Below are positions 43,662 through 51,334 of a stretch of 64,000 nucleotides of DNA, piece by piece (positions within the stretch are counted from its first letter, which is position 1; each line of letters opens with the position of its first letter). The stretch is from positions 2,119,501 to 2,183,500 of the forward strand of contig NZ_JOMJ01000003.1 of the NCBI RefSeq assembly GCF_000711295.1, read 5' to 3'. Source of the DNA: Desulfohalovibrio reitneri (GTDB lineage Bacteria > Desulfobacterota > Desulfovibrionia > Desulfovibrionales > Desulfovibrionaceae). The notes under the pieces were generated by a model, which worked only from the letters and a program-made list of their open reading frames with translations, ran no database searches and had not been told where the DNA came from. The translations under genes and the position numbers were made by a program.

Positions 43662-44666
43662 CTACTCTCCCTTGGCCTCGGTCAGCGATTTCCGGGTGAA
43701 TTCCAGCACGGCCCGGCCGTCCACGCCCTTGGAGTCCGCCTCCCGGACGTAGTTTTCAAGCATGGGCTCGGCCGCGGCTTTCCACGTTTCGGCCTGCCCG
43801 GCCTTGAGCGGAACGACCTCGCCGCCCTGCGCCTTGAAGAACTCCATGCCCTCGGCGTCGCTCTCGTCCCAGGCCGTGGCGTGCTTGTCCGCCCACTCCC
43901 GGTTGATGGCCTCGATGGCCTGGCGGTTCTTCTCGGAGATGGACTGCCAGCGCGCCTTGTTCATGACCACGAAGAAGGTGGTGGTGTAGGCCACGGGGTG
44001 GGACTCGGTCATGTAGTCCACCACCTCGGCCATGTTCCAGCCCTTGTTGGTCTCCACCGGGTACATGCCGCCGTCCACCACGCCCTTCTGGATGGCCTGG
44101 TAGGAGTCCGGCATGGACATGGCCACCGGCGTGCCGCCCAGGGCCTCCACCAGCCGCGCGGAGTTGCCCGTGGCTCGCAGCTTCAGCCCCTTCATGTCGG
44201 CAAGCTCGTCCACCTTCCCGCCCTTGGTGTGCAAAAGCCCCGGCCCGTGGGCGTGGAAGTACATCACCTTCACTTGGTCGAAGGCTTTGGGCTGGAACTC
44301 GTCGTACACCGCGTTGGCCACCTCGGTGGCGGCCTCGCCCGAGGGGTAGCCCAGGGGCAGGTCCACCGCGGCCATCACCGGGAACCGCCCGCGCGAGTAT
44401 GCCAGCACGGAGAAGCCCACGTCCGCCATGCCGTGCACCACGCCGTCGAAGGTCTGGGCAGCCTTCACCAGCGTGCCGCCGGGAAAGTAGTCCACCGCCA
44501 CCTCGCCGTCCGTGCGCTTCTCCACTTCCGCGCACCACTGCTTGGCCAGCTTGGACTGCACGTGGGTGGGCGGGAAGAAGCTCGCGTAGGTCAGCCGTTG
44601 CGCCGCCTGCGCGGACAGGGCCAGGGCCAGGACCAGCATCGCGGCCAGAACAAGAATGCGCCTCAT
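43662..44666 (-). CDS. dctP: TRAP transporter solute-binding protein, DctP type
   Basis: A 334-residue periplasmic protein with a signal peptide (MRRILVLAAMLVLALALSAQAAQ). Family motifs are LTYASFFPPTHVQSKLAKQWC, VKVMYFHAHGPGLLHTKGG, LKLRATGNSARLVEALGGTPVAM (which holds the Arg that binds a carboxylate) and YQAIQKGVVDGGMYPVE. It should deliver a carboxylate or similar anion to DctQM. The ATG overlaps the TetR stop (ATGA). Confidence 0.9.
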   Translation of the reverse strand: MRRILVLAAMLVLALALSAQAAQRLTYASFFPPTHVQSKLAKQWCAEVEKRTDGEVAVDYFPGGTLVKAAQTFDGVVHGMADVGFSVLAYSRGRFPVMAAVDLPLGYPSGEAATEVANAVYDEFQPKAFDQVKVMYFHAHGPGLLHTKGGKVDELADMKGLKLRATGNSARLVEALGGTPVAMSMPDSYQAIQKGVVDGGMYPVETNKGWNMAEVVDYMTESHPVAYTTTFFVVMNKARWQSISEKNRQAIEAINREWADKHATAWDESDAEGMEFFKAQGGEVVPLKAGQAETWKAAAEPMLENYVREADSKGVDGRAVLEFTRKSLTEAKGE

Positions 44667-45265
44667 GTCTCCTCCTCGTGTCCGGCCGCTCCCAGCGTGC
44701 GCGACAAGGCCACCGCGGCCTCCCGCACGTCCGCCAGGTCCAGCACCCCGGACTCCAAAGCGTTGTGCACCATGAACCCCTCGAACAGAGCCGTGTTCAA
44801 AGCCCCCAGCTTGCGCGCCGGGTACCCCTCGGGCACGAACGGACGGATCAGCCGGGCGAACAGGTCCTCGGACAGCCTGTACCGCGTGGCGCCAAGCTCC
44901 TCGCGCAACCCCTCGTCGCGCGCTGCGTGCACCGTGAACTCCAAAAACACCTTGGCCCAGTTGCGGTCCGCCACCATGGTGGCCAGAAAATCCCAGATGA
45001 CTCGCAGCGCCTCTTCCAGGTCCGCCGCCTCCTCGATGCTGCGGTCACGCTGCGCCCGGTACTCCGCCAGCTTGCGCTCCAGAATATCCAGAAACAGCCG
45101 GTCCTTGCCGTCGAAGTGCCGGTAGAAACTGCCCTTGGCGTACCCCGCCCGGGCCGTAATCTCCGCCACGCTCGTCTCGCCGAACCCCTTGTCCGCGAAC
45201 AAGGCCATGGCCGCGTCCATCAACTCCCTGCGCGTCTGCCGCGACTTCTCCCGCTGCTTGGTCAT
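44663..45265 (-). CDS. TetR-family transcriptional regulator
   Basis: A 200-residue regulator. The N-terminal helix-turn-helix reads LMDAAMALFADKGFGETSV, then AEITARAGYAKGSFYRHFDGKD. The C-terminal ligand domain is variable. It is the first gene of the tetR-dctPQM operon. Two identical palindromes 21-50 bp before its start suggest it represses its own operon, with the transported solute or a derivative as a possible inducer (inference). Confidence 0.88.
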   Translation of the reverse strand: MTKQREKSRQTRRELMDAAMALFADKGFGETSVAEITARAGYAKGSFYRHFDGKDRLFLDILERKLAEYRAQRDRSIEEAADLEEALRVIWDFLATMVADRNWAKVFLEFTVHAARDEGLREELGATRYRLSEDLFARLIRPFVPEGYPARKLGALNTALFEGFMVHNALESGVLDLADVREAAVALSRTLGAAGHEEET

Positions 45266-45285
45266 CCGATGTGCGTCCCCGAAAG

Positions 45286-45315
45286 CGACCGGCGGTCAAA
45301 AAGTGACCGGCGGTC
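45286..45315. promoter_or_regulatory. Tandem operator for the TetR regulator
   Basis: GACCGGCGGTC occurs twice, at 45286-45296 and within TGACCGGCGGTCA at 45303-45315, with centres 18 bp apart. Each is an odd palindrome GACCG-N-CGGTC. Spacing of nearly two helical turns and position just before tetR fit cooperative dimer binding. Confidence 0.7.
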
Positions 45316-45412
45316 ATTTTGTGAGGAGGTTGTATGCGGGGGAGGGGGTGGTGTCAAGCGTGTTCGGCGGGCAAGGCACGCGCCAAACACGCGCACGATG
45401 GGGGTGAAGAAG

Positions 45413-45480
45413 GATTTCGCCCTTCGGGCGACCAGGGGGCTGCGCGCCCCCTGGACCCTGCGGCAAAGTAACTTTGCATG
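45413..45480 (+). repeat. Three-hairpin downstream repeat, copy R4
   Basis: Hairpins: CGCCC/GGGCG, CCAGGGGGC/GCCCCCTGG with loop TGCGC, and GCAAAGT/ACTTTGC. Tail similarity runs to about 45545. It is the only core copy with no gene ending just before it: on its left lies the start of the divergent tetR. Confidence 0.9.
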
Positions 45481-45690
45481 TGTGTTCGCGGGATGGCGCG
45501 GGGCTGGGTGCGGAAGGGGAGTACCCCGGCGGATTGGCGGCTGGGGGAGTGGGGGAGTATTTCTGAGTATGCCTGGTCGCGGTCCAGGGATGGCAGGGTG
45601 ATTTTGACTGCCCGGCCAATCCGTCCCCAGCCGTGCCATCCAGCAAAGGCAGAGCTACCAAGTAAATTTGGATTTTGCAGAACTAAGTGC

Positions 45691-45720
45691 TTGCTAAGTA
45701 TCTTCAGTATGGTCTATAAT
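45691..45720 (+). promoter_or_regulatory. Sigma-70-type promoter upstream of the 45839 gene
   Basis: TTGCTA at 45691-45696 and TATAAT at 45715-45720, spacing 18 bp. The -10 box is a perfect match. The local sequence is AT-rich compared with the flanks. Transcription would begin near 45727, leaving a leader of about 110 nt before the ATG at 45839. Confidence 0.6.
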
Positions 45721-45838
45721 TAAAATGGTCTTCGTGATCGTCCACGTTTTCAAGCTTCGAAGAAATCCAAGCTTTGGGGGGTGGACGGTGGAGTTCGGCT
45801 TGCCGCTACTGGACGAACGTGCAACACATGGAGGCCAC

Positions 45839-46804
45839 ATGGCTGGGCGATCTCACTTTATTGGCAGGGGAAAGGCCGTTTCCACTTTCAGCGAGGGTCT
45901 TTTGGACGAAATCTTCCCGAAAGTGCGGGAAATCGACCCCGGGAGGCCTCGGCGCAATCCCGACCCGGACTTCGCCATCGACCCGGCGAGCCCGCGTTTC
46001 GATTCTGGCTCCCCTGCTCAGATGCCAGAACCAAATCCGCTTCCGAAGTCACGTCTCATGTTGGAAAATGGGGACCGCTTCCCGAAAAAGTTTCTGGAGC
46101 GACTCCCTGACGAACCCATCAGCTCCGAAGACTACCTCGGTGTAGCTTTCGGTAATCCAGACTACATGGCCAAGTTTGAACGGGAGCTTCTCGGAAATCA
46201 TGCCCCGGAAGAAAATGGACGCGCCGCAACCGCATCAATCACCTCGGTGGACAAGAAATTCACTCGCGGGTCACTTTTCGCCCCGGAAGAACCTCAGGAT
46301 TTCGATCAATCGGCCGCCATACCCACAACCAGCCTCTTCTCGCCGGACGCCAACACCACCAAGCCACATCCGCCATCCAAAAGCCAGGAAGGCGGGGTGA
46401 CCGCGCGTAGAGATTCTTCACACAAGCAAGCACGCCCTAAAGAGGATGACGGCACTCCCCGCTCATTTAAGGATCAGGATTATCCAGGACAGATACTCGT
46501 CGAGACGTTCGAACGAGCGATCCCGGCTTCGTACGAGGCGGTCACCGATGAGCGGACCGCCAAAGGCTTTGAGATGGCAGGGGCGGTTTCGAAATTCGTA
46601 GCCGAAGAGGTGGGGCGGCAGATAGTTCAAAATGGTTCTCGAGCCGTTCTGGCTGCGGGAGGGCCATTAACTGCCTCGAGTTCTCTATATGAGGGGCTTC
46701 AGGCACCTTTGAAGACTGCTAAAGTGGTAAGCGACTTGGAGAGATGGGAAAAAAGAATAAGCCCGACAATTGAAAAGCTACAGAAAATTAGCGAGAAAAA
46801 ATAA
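45839..46804 (+). CDS. Uncharacterised 321-residue protein, possible effector
   Basis: I do not recognise this protein. The start at 45839 is supported by GGAGG 4 bp upstream and by the promoter at 45691. Residues 30-210 are low in hydrophobic content and rich in Pro, Ser, Asp and Arg (a disordered linker). The C-terminal 100 residues form a predicted helical, amphipathic region (FEMAGAVSKFVAEEVGRQ, then TAKVVSDLERWEKRI). No signal peptide. Codon use is less GC-biased than in neighbours. It is followed by a small membrane protein gene and a broken second copy of that gene, an arrangement like effector plus immunity (speculative). Confidence 0.6.
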   Translation: MAGRSHFIGRGKAVSTFSEGLLDEIFPKVREIDPGRPRRNPDPDFAIDPASPRFDSGSPAQMPEPNPLPKSRLMLENGDRFPKKFLERLPDEPISSEDYLGVAFGNPDYMAKFERELLGNHAPEENGRAATASITSVDKKFTRGSLFAPEEPQDFDQSAAIPTTSLFSPDANTTKPHPPSKSQEGGVTARRDSSHKQARPKEDDGTPRSFKDQDYPGQILVETFERAIPASYEAVTDERTAKGFEMAGAVSKFVAEEVGRQIVQNGSRAVLAAGGPLTASSSLYEGLQAPLKTAKVVSDLERWEKRISPTIEKLQKISEKK

Positions 46805-46855
46805 TCATGTGGCTTGGCCCTGATGGAAAGGGTCAAGCCAAATAAGGACCCGCGG

Positions 46856-47395
46856 ATGGATGCAACGCAGCTGTTGGAGACCGTCAAAGCCATCTTCGAG
46901 ACGGCACCCTTCAAGTTTTTTCTTTGGACCGTCTTTCTCTTGCAGGTGTATTTTGCCTATGTCGCATGCCGGAAAGACCTCGGGCACAATAGGTTCGTGT
47001 TCACCGAATTTCTGGGGAAGAGCACGCAACGATTCCTCATCGGGCAGGCTGTGCTTGCTGTGCTTTTTCTCCTGGGGCCGGGCAGAACCGAGTTCGGCCA
47101 CTTCTACGCTGGGCTTCTCCTTCTTCTTCTCGCCTTGATGTTTTCCAGCATCAGTCTTCGCTACGACCCAGACGATCCAAAAACTGCCGACAAAGCCCAA
47201 GGCATTGCTCCCTATGTCAAGGAAAACGTATATTTCCTGGCCCCCCTCATCGTAATGGGGGTTCATCCTGAAGGATTGCCAGCTTTACTGGCCTATGCCT
47301 ACCTCGCCCTCTTTTGCACCGTATCTTGGATAATCCTGCTTGCCCGAGCTATCATACTCTTCCGCCGACGCAGGGCCGCTGGATTCCCGATGTAA
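46856..47395 (+). CDS. Multi-pass membrane protein (intact copy of a duplicated gene)
   Basis: A 179-residue protein with about five hydrophobic segments (FFLWTVFLLQVYFAYVAC, FLIGQAVLAVLFLLG, YAGLLLLLLALMFSSI, FLAPLIVMGV, LALFCTVSWIILLARAIILF) and a basic end RRRRAAGFPM. The ATG at 46856 is chosen because the broken paralogue aligns from that point; a TTG at 46814 is the alternative. The family is not recognised. It lies 51 bp after the 321-residue gene, on the same strand. Confidence 0.7.
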   Translation: MDATQLLETVKAIFETAPFKFFLWTVFLLQVYFAYVACRKDLGHNRFVFTEFLGKSTQRFLIGQAVLAVLFLLGPGRTEFGHFYAGLLLLLLALMFSSISLRYDPDDPKTADKAQGIAPYVKENVYFLAPLIVMGVHPEGLPALLAYAYLALFCTVSWIILLARAIILFRRRRAAGFPM

Positions 47396-47410
47396 GTCGA
47401 AAGCGGGTAT

Positions 47411-47452
47411 GATTTCGCCCTTCGGGCGACCAGGGGCTGCGCACCCCGGTCC
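47411..47452 (+). repeat. Three-hairpin downstream repeat, copy R5 (truncated)
   Basis: Starts 16 bp after the stop of the membrane gene. Hairpin I is intact, hairpin II is degenerate and hairpin III is missing. The sequence then changes to AT-rich DNA. Confidence 0.75.
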
Positions 47453-47521
47453 GGTTTGAAACAGCCTTGATCTAAGTGGAAGTCGCGAATTTAAGATTTG
47501 ACCGATAAACTGAATAAAGAC

Positions 47522-47563
47522 ACATGCCACCTGTCCTCAGGTAGCTGGGAACAGGTGGCATGT
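47522..47563. promoter_or_regulatory. 13-bp inverted repeat just before the pseudogene start
   Basis: ACATGCCACCTGT (47522-47534) and ACAGGTGGCATGT (47551-47563) are perfect complements with a 16-nt loop. A GGAGG box and the ATG of the broken membrane gene follow within 12 bp. It may be an operator or a leader hairpin that hides the ribosome site. Confidence 0.5.
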
Positions 47564-47574
47564 TGGAGGCTAAG

Positions 47575-47696
47575 ATGGAACAGATGTATGAGATATTTTC
47601 CATTTTTTGATTCAATATATTTCATTTTGTTACTATCCGTAATGTTTATGCTGCAAGCCTACTTTTCATATGTTGTTTGGAAAAAAGATATGTAGT
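47575..47696 (+). pseudogene. 5' fragment of the second membrane-protein copy
   Basis: From ATG 47575 (GGAGG upstream) the frame reads MEQMYEIFSIF and stops. One T fewer in the T6 run near 47601-47606 would continue into DSIYFILLLSVMFMLQAYFSYV, which matches FFLWTVFLLQVYFAYV of the intact copy at 46856. The homology stops at 47696, where the IS remnant begins. Confidence 0.75.
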
Positions 47697-48235
47697 CGGT
47701 CCTGAAAAAGGCCTTTCAGATTGAATCAGGCGTACTTTAGTCTGCCCCGACTCCAGGTTCCGAAGCAGAGCCAAGGGGCGAAAAGAGACAAAAAGTGCTT
47801 CAGTCCCCGCATCCACTTCTTGAAGTTGAACGCGGCTGCGGCCATCAGCAGGTTGATCGCATCACCGAGGGCCCCTTTCAGGAAGTTTTTGGCCATGCGG
47901 AAGTCGTGTTTGAGATGTCCGATCACCGGCTCGATGCCAGCGCGTCTGCGAAAACGTTGCCTGGCCTTTCGTCTCTGGTAGGGCGTGTCGCTTTTCTTCG
48001 GCCGGCCCGGAATCAGAATGCTCGTGTCACCGACTTTTTTGCGCCCCCTGTAACCCCGGTCACAGATGGCCGCCTCGGGGCAGGATTCCGTGATTTGCGA
48101 AACTTGCTCCAGAACATCCGGCAGGGTGTGACCGTCGAAAACGTTCTCCTTGAAGGACATGGCTCCTACGATCACACCGGTGGTCTTGGTCCAGGCGATG
48201 GAGACCTTGCGTCCGGACTCGTACCTCGCAACCAT
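47697..48235 (-). mobile_element. IS5-type insertion sequence remnant
   Basis: This block separates the two halves of the membrane-protein pseudogene. It holds the 3' end of a transposase (to 47726) plus a short end sequence (GGTCCTGAAAAAGGC at 47699-47713). The other end, with the transposase N-terminus, is missing, so the element was deleted on the right side after insertion. Confidence 0.8.
47726..48235 (-). pseudogene. IS5-family transposase, C-terminal fragment
   Basis: 169 residues remain of a DDE transposase. TKTTGVIVGAMSFKENVFDGHTL, ICDRGYRGRKKVGDT (second catalytic Asp) and RAGIEPVIGHLKHDFRMAKN (catalytic Glu) are typical, as is the end AAAFNFKKWMRGLKHFL. The N-terminal part with the first Asp is absent, so it cannot be active. 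The ATG at 48235 is chance; it lies at the junction with the pseudogene 3' part. Confidence 0.88.
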
Positions 48236-48332
48236 CTACGCGTTCCTTTATTTCATTGTCTCCTGGGTGATCCTCCTCATCCGCGCCACCATCCTCTTTC
48301 GCCAACGCAGGGCCGCTGGGTACGCTTTCTGA
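48222..48332 (+). pseudogene. 3' fragment of the second membrane-protein copy
   Basis: Reads YLATIYAFLYFIVSWVILLIR, then ATILFRQRRAAGYAF and stop, closely matching the end of the intact gene (CTVSWIILLARAIILF, then RRRRAAGFPM). The middle of the gene was lost with the right side of the IS. Repeat R6 follows 16 bp after the stop, as R5 follows the intact copy, so gene and repeat were probably duplicated together. Confidence 0.8.
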
Positions 48333-48348
48333 GCCACGAGTGAATGAA

Positions 48349-48418
48349 GATTTCGCCCTTCGGGCGACCAGGGGGCTGCGCGCCCCCTGGACCCTGCGGC
48401 AAAGTAACTTTGCATGTG
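48349..48418 (+). repeat. Three-hairpin downstream repeat, copy R6
   Basis: Full core following the pseudogene stop. Hairpin II is CCAGGGGGC/GCCCCCTGG and hairpin III GCAAAGT/ACTTTGC. It is nearly identical to R4. Confidence 0.9.
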
Positions 48419-48620
48419 TATTCGCGGGATGGTGCGTGGTGGGATCGCGGAAAGGGAGCACTTCGGCGAACCCGCGATTGCCGGGCTATTTCCAGCCGGT
48501 AAATATCCTTGCCCGGCCGTTTGGCTAGCGATGCGCTGAACGCCAGATTGGGCTGTGGTCCCTGCGGCAACCATACGTCAGTACCCCGCCCCCGAGCGGA
48601 GCGAGCGACAGGGAGTTTTG
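48419..48620 (+). repeat. Extended tail of repeat R6
   Basis: Matches the R1 tail at 19844-20045 block by block, including the CCCCGAGCGGAGCGAGCGACA segment near its end. No coding content. Together with the palindrome below it fills most of the gap before the MFS gene. Confidence 0.75.
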
Positions 48621-48638
48621 GAAAAGGAGGGTGAGGGT

Positions 48639-48690
48639 TTGGGAGAGGGAGGAAAAACCCTTTCCAAAGGGTTTTTCCTCCCTCTCCCAA
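48639..48690. repeat. 52-nt perfect palindrome (25-bp arms, 2-nt centre)
   Basis: The left arm 48639-48663 and right arm 48666-48690 are exact complements around CC. The left arm begins TTGGGAGAGGGAGGAAAAA. The same element, less perfect, is at 20074-20125. The outer half is purine/pyrimidine-rich and the inner half T/A-rich, so transcripts of either strand end a GC stem with a U-rich side. Confidence 0.9.
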
Positions 48691-48790
48691 TGCCCTGAAT
48701 AGAAACCCCCGCCAATCATCATCCATTCCCCCACTCCCAATCCCGCGCCCTCTGGCATCTTCCCGGTCAAAGGTGTAGGACCGACCGGTC

Positions 48791-49939
48791 ATGCGTGAAT
48801 CGCGGAAGATGTACCTGTTTTTGTTTGCCCTCACCGTGGCCACGTTCGCGGGTTTTCAGGGCTGGCGGACGCTGTTGAACAACTTCGCGGTGGAGCGCGC
48901 GGGCATCAGCGGGCTGGAGATGGGCGTCATCCAGTCGGTGCGCGAGGTGCCGGGTTTTCTGGCGCTGCTGGTGGTGTATCTGCTGCTCATCGTGCGGGAG
49001 CACCGCCTGGCCGCGTTGTCCGTGCTCTTGCTGGGGCTGGGCGTGGGGCTGACCGGGCTGTTCCCCAGCTACGGCGGCTTGATGCTGACCACCCTGCTGA
49101 TGTCCTTCGGCTTCCATTATTTCGAGACCTGCAACCAGTCGCTGACCCTGCAATACTTCGATAAGGGCACCGCGCCGCTGGTGTTCGGGCGGCTGCGGGC
49201 GGTGGGCTCGGCCACCAACATCGCCGTGGGCGGGCTGGTCTGGCTGGCCTCCACGCATTTGGAGTACGTCTCCATGTACGCCGTGCTGGGCGGGTTCGCG
49301 GTGGTTGTGGCCCTGGGCTGCCTGCTGGCCGACCCCACGCGGGTGGACCTGCCCGCCCAGTCCAAGAAGATGGTCCTCAAGCGCACCTACTGGCTGTTTT
49401 ACGTCCTCACCTTTTTGGGTGGGGCCAGGCGGCAGATCTTCGTGGCCTTCGCGGTCTACCTGCTGGTCAGCAAGTTCGAGTTCTCCATCCAGGAAGTGGC
49501 CGCGCTCTTCATCGTCAACAACGTCATCGGCTGGTTCGCCAACCCCTACATCGGCAAGGCCGTCAACCGCTTCGGCGAGCGAAAGGTGCTCAGCCTGGAG
49601 TACGTTTCCCTGTTGGCGGTCTTCGTGGTCTACGCCTTTTCCGAGAGCAAGTGGCTGGTGGCGTCCATGTACGTTGTGGACCACCTGGTCTTCAATTTCG
49701 CCATGGCCATCCGCACCTTCTTCCAGAAAATCGCCGCGCCCGAGGACATCGCCCCCTCCATGGCCGTGGGCTTCACCATCAACCACATTGCCGCCGTGGC
49801 CATCCCCGCCCTGGGCGGCATCGTCTGGGCCACCGTCTCCCCTGCGGCGGTCTTCACCGCCGGAGTCGGCCTGGCAGTCGCCTCCCTGGTATTCGTCCAG
49901 CTCATCGACCGCGAAGTGCGGTTGAAGGGTGAAGAGTAG
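48791..49939 (+). CDS. MFS transporter
   Basis: A 382-residue membrane protein with about 11-12 helices. It opens with LFALTVATFAGFQGWRTLLNNFAVERAG and has IQSVREVPGFLALLVVYLLL and an EHRLAALSVLLLGLGV loop. Later segments GGARRQIFVAFAVYLLV and GERKVLSLEYVSLLAVF fit the second half of an MFS protein. The substrate is unknown. The last residues are charged and the stop is followed 23 bp later by repeat R7. Confidence 0.8.
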   Translation: MRESRKMYLFLFALTVATFAGFQGWRTLLNNFAVERAGISGLEMGVIQSVREVPGFLALLVVYLLLIVREHRLAALSVLLLGLGVGLTGLFPSYGGLMLTTLLMSFGFHYFETCNQSLTLQYFDKGTAPLVFGRLRAVGSATNIAVGGLVWLASTHLEYVSMYAVLGGFAVVVALGCLLADPTRVDLPAQSKKMVLKRTYWLFYVLTFLGGARRQIFVAFAVYLLVSKFEFSIQEVAALFIVNNVIGWFANPYIGKAVNRFGERKVLSLEYVSLLAVFVVYAFSESKWLVASMYVVDHLVFNFAMAIRTFFQKIAAPEDIAPSMAVGFTINHIAAVAIPALGGIVWATVSPAAVFTAGVGLAVASLVFVQLIDREVRLKGEE

Positions 49940-49962
49940 GGAAAACTGGAGGGAAGAGGGAA

Positions 49963-50028
49963 GATTTCGCCCTGCGGGCGACCAGGGCCTGCGCGGCCCT
50001 GGACCCGCGGCAGGATAATCCTGCACGT
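49963..50028 (+). repeat. Three-hairpin downstream repeat, copy R7
   Basis: Follows the MFS stop. Hairpin II is CCAGGGCC/GGCCCTGG. Hairpin III is GCAGGA/TCCTGC around TAA, a compensated variant of the GCAAAG/CTTTGC form. Its tail (GAGGGAGCACCCCGGCGAATGGGCGG) runs to about 50090. Confidence 0.9.
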
Positions 50029-50146
50029 GCATCGCGTGTTGGAACGAGTCGCGGGGAGGGGAGGGAGCACCCCGGCGAATGGGCGGAGGCTGGGCGCGTC
50101 GGGAAGGCATGGAATGGCCATCCTCTTTATATTATTGAATACAGCA

Positions 50147-50176
50147 TTGACTTGTTGCGTGAGCCGGTCGTATGGA
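50147..50176 (+). promoter_or_regulatory. Possible sigma-70 promoter of the outer-membrane barrel gene
   Basis: TTGACT at 50147-50152 and TATGGA at 50171-50176, spacing 18 bp, about 45 bp before the ATG. The -10 box is only a partial match. A short AT-rich stretch lies just upstream (50124-50140). Confidence 0.4.
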
Positions 50177-50220
50177 ACGATTTTTGGCAAAATCCTCAAA
50201 AACGCGACAGGGGTGGCGGA

Positions 50221-50913
50221 ATGAAAGTTGTTAAGGGAATCGCTCTGTTGGCCATTGTTCTGCTGTTCGCCGCGCAGGCCGCTGCGGAAAGCCGCGTGCC
50301 CGTGTATCTCAGCGGCAAGCTGGGCGCGTCCTTCATGACGGCCGACGGCATCAAGAACACCACGGATGGCTCGAACCTGGATGTGCACAAGTCGGAAGAG
50401 GACGACACCCTCTTTGTCGGCGGCGCGGCCGTGGGCTACGACTTCGGGAAAACCACCGAGGTCCCCGTTCGTCTGGAGATGGAGTACATGTACCGCTCCG
50501 ACTTCAGCTTCGACGCCGAACCCGCGTTCGTCGGGGCTGGTATCCCCAACAAGGGCAGCCTGGATATGAGCGTGCAGACCCTGCTCTTCAACGCCTACGT
50601 GGACATCCCCACCGGCACCGCCTTCACCCCCTACGTCGGCGGCGGCATCGGCTGGGCCTTCCTCAACTCCGAAGGCACCATCACCGACCTGTCCACCGGC
50701 GATTCCGCCAGCCACGACAATGACGAGACCAACGCCGCCTGGAACATCGGCGGGGGCGTAGCTTACGAAATCAACACCAACTGGACCGCCGACCTGGGCT
50801 ACCGATACCTCGACGTCGGCGACATGGAATGGGGCGAGTCCGAGTTCGTCTCCGTCAAGCCCGACGACATCACCACCCACGAAGTGGTGCTGGGCATCCG
50901 CTACACCTTCTAG
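50221..50913 (+). CDS. Outer-membrane beta-barrel protein
   Basis: A 230-residue protein with signal peptide MKVVKGIALLAIVLLFAAQAAA. The mature part has alternating strands such as VPVYLSGKLGASFM, VRLEMEYMYRSDFSF and TPYVGGGIGWAFLNSEGT. It ends in the C-terminal barrel signature HEVVLGIRYTF, with Phe last, which is recognised by the Bam complex. The size suggests eight strands, as in OmpW/OmpX/OmpA-like barrels. The function may be structural or a small pore. A strong terminator follows. Confidence 0.85.
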   Translation: MKVVKGIALLAIVLLFAAQAAAESRVPVYLSGKLGASFMTADGIKNTTDGSNLDVHKSEEDDTLFVGGAAVGYDFGKTTEVPVRLEMEYMYRSDFSFDAEPAFVGAGIPNKGSLDMSVQTLLFNAYVDIPTGTAFTPYVGGGIGWAFLNSEGTITDLSTGDSASHDNDETNAAWNIGGGVAYEINTNWTADLGYRYLDVGDMEWGESEFVSVKPDDITTHEVVLGIRYTF

Positions 50914-50940
50914 CGCCCGGCCGAGTACTACCCGCCAGCA

Positions 50941-50974
50941 AAGGCGGGCTTCCCACGGGAGGCCCGCCTTTTTT
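50941..50974 (+). terminator. Rho-independent terminator of the barrel gene
   Basis: AAGGCGGGCTTCC pairs with GGAGGCCCGCCTT around CACG, with one mismatch, and is followed by TTTT. It lies 27 bp after the stop codon. Confidence 0.88.
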
Positions 50975-51024
50975 GCGTTGATGGGGGACTTCGCTTTCGG
51001 TGGCCAGGGGAGGCTGAAGGAAAG

Positions 51025-51092
51025 GCATTTCGCCCTGGTGGGCAACCAGGGCCTGCGCGGCCCTGGACCCGCGGCGGGATTGTCCCGCATGT
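51025..51092 (+). repeat. Three-hairpin downstream repeat, copy R8
   Basis: Hairpin II is CCAGGGCC/GGCCCTGG. Hairpin III is GCGGGA/TCCCGC around TTG, a third compensated form. A degenerate partial copy (TTCGCTTTCGGTGGCCAGGGG) lies just before it, at 50990-51010. Confidence 0.88.
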
Positions 51093-51268
51093 GCAGCGCG
51101 TGTGGGGGCGAGTCAGGCGACGGAAAGAGAGCGGACCGCGAAGTTGCGCTACCCAGGTGCCATTCGCCGGTTCAACCTTGCCCTGGTTTCTTGTTCACAA
51201 ACGCGCTGAGAACGAAGCTGGGTTGCCGCCCCAACTATCCCCGACCATAGGCATTTCGGGAGAGGAAA

Positions 51269-51334
51269 GATTTCGCCTTTGGCGACCAGGGGCTGCGCGC
51301 CCCCTGGACCCTGCGGCAGGATAATCCTGCACGT
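51269..51334 (+). repeat. Three-hairpin downstream repeat, copy R9
   Basis: Hairpin I is shortened on both sides (CGCC/GGCG). Hairpin II is CCAGGGGC/GCCCCCTGG with one bulge. Hairpin III is GCAGGA/TCCTGC. Its tail runs to about 51400 and is similar to the R7 tail. Confidence 0.9.

Noticed and set aside
45262-45661. Small open frames over repeat R4 with translations such as FALRATRGLRAPWTLRQ
   Set aside because: The same peptide appears over other repeat copies in both orientations and depends on the repeat, not on a gene. Stem pairing, not codon use, is conserved.
45725-45838. Earlier start of the 321-residue protein at ATG 45725
   Set aside because: It coincides with the predicted transcription start and has no ribosome site, whereas ATG 45839 has GGAGG at good spacing.
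47522-47563. Possible CRISPR-like repeat in the AT-rich accessory region
   Set aside because: There is only one inverted repeat and no series of spaced direct repeats. No CRISPR array or cas gene was seen anywhere in the window.
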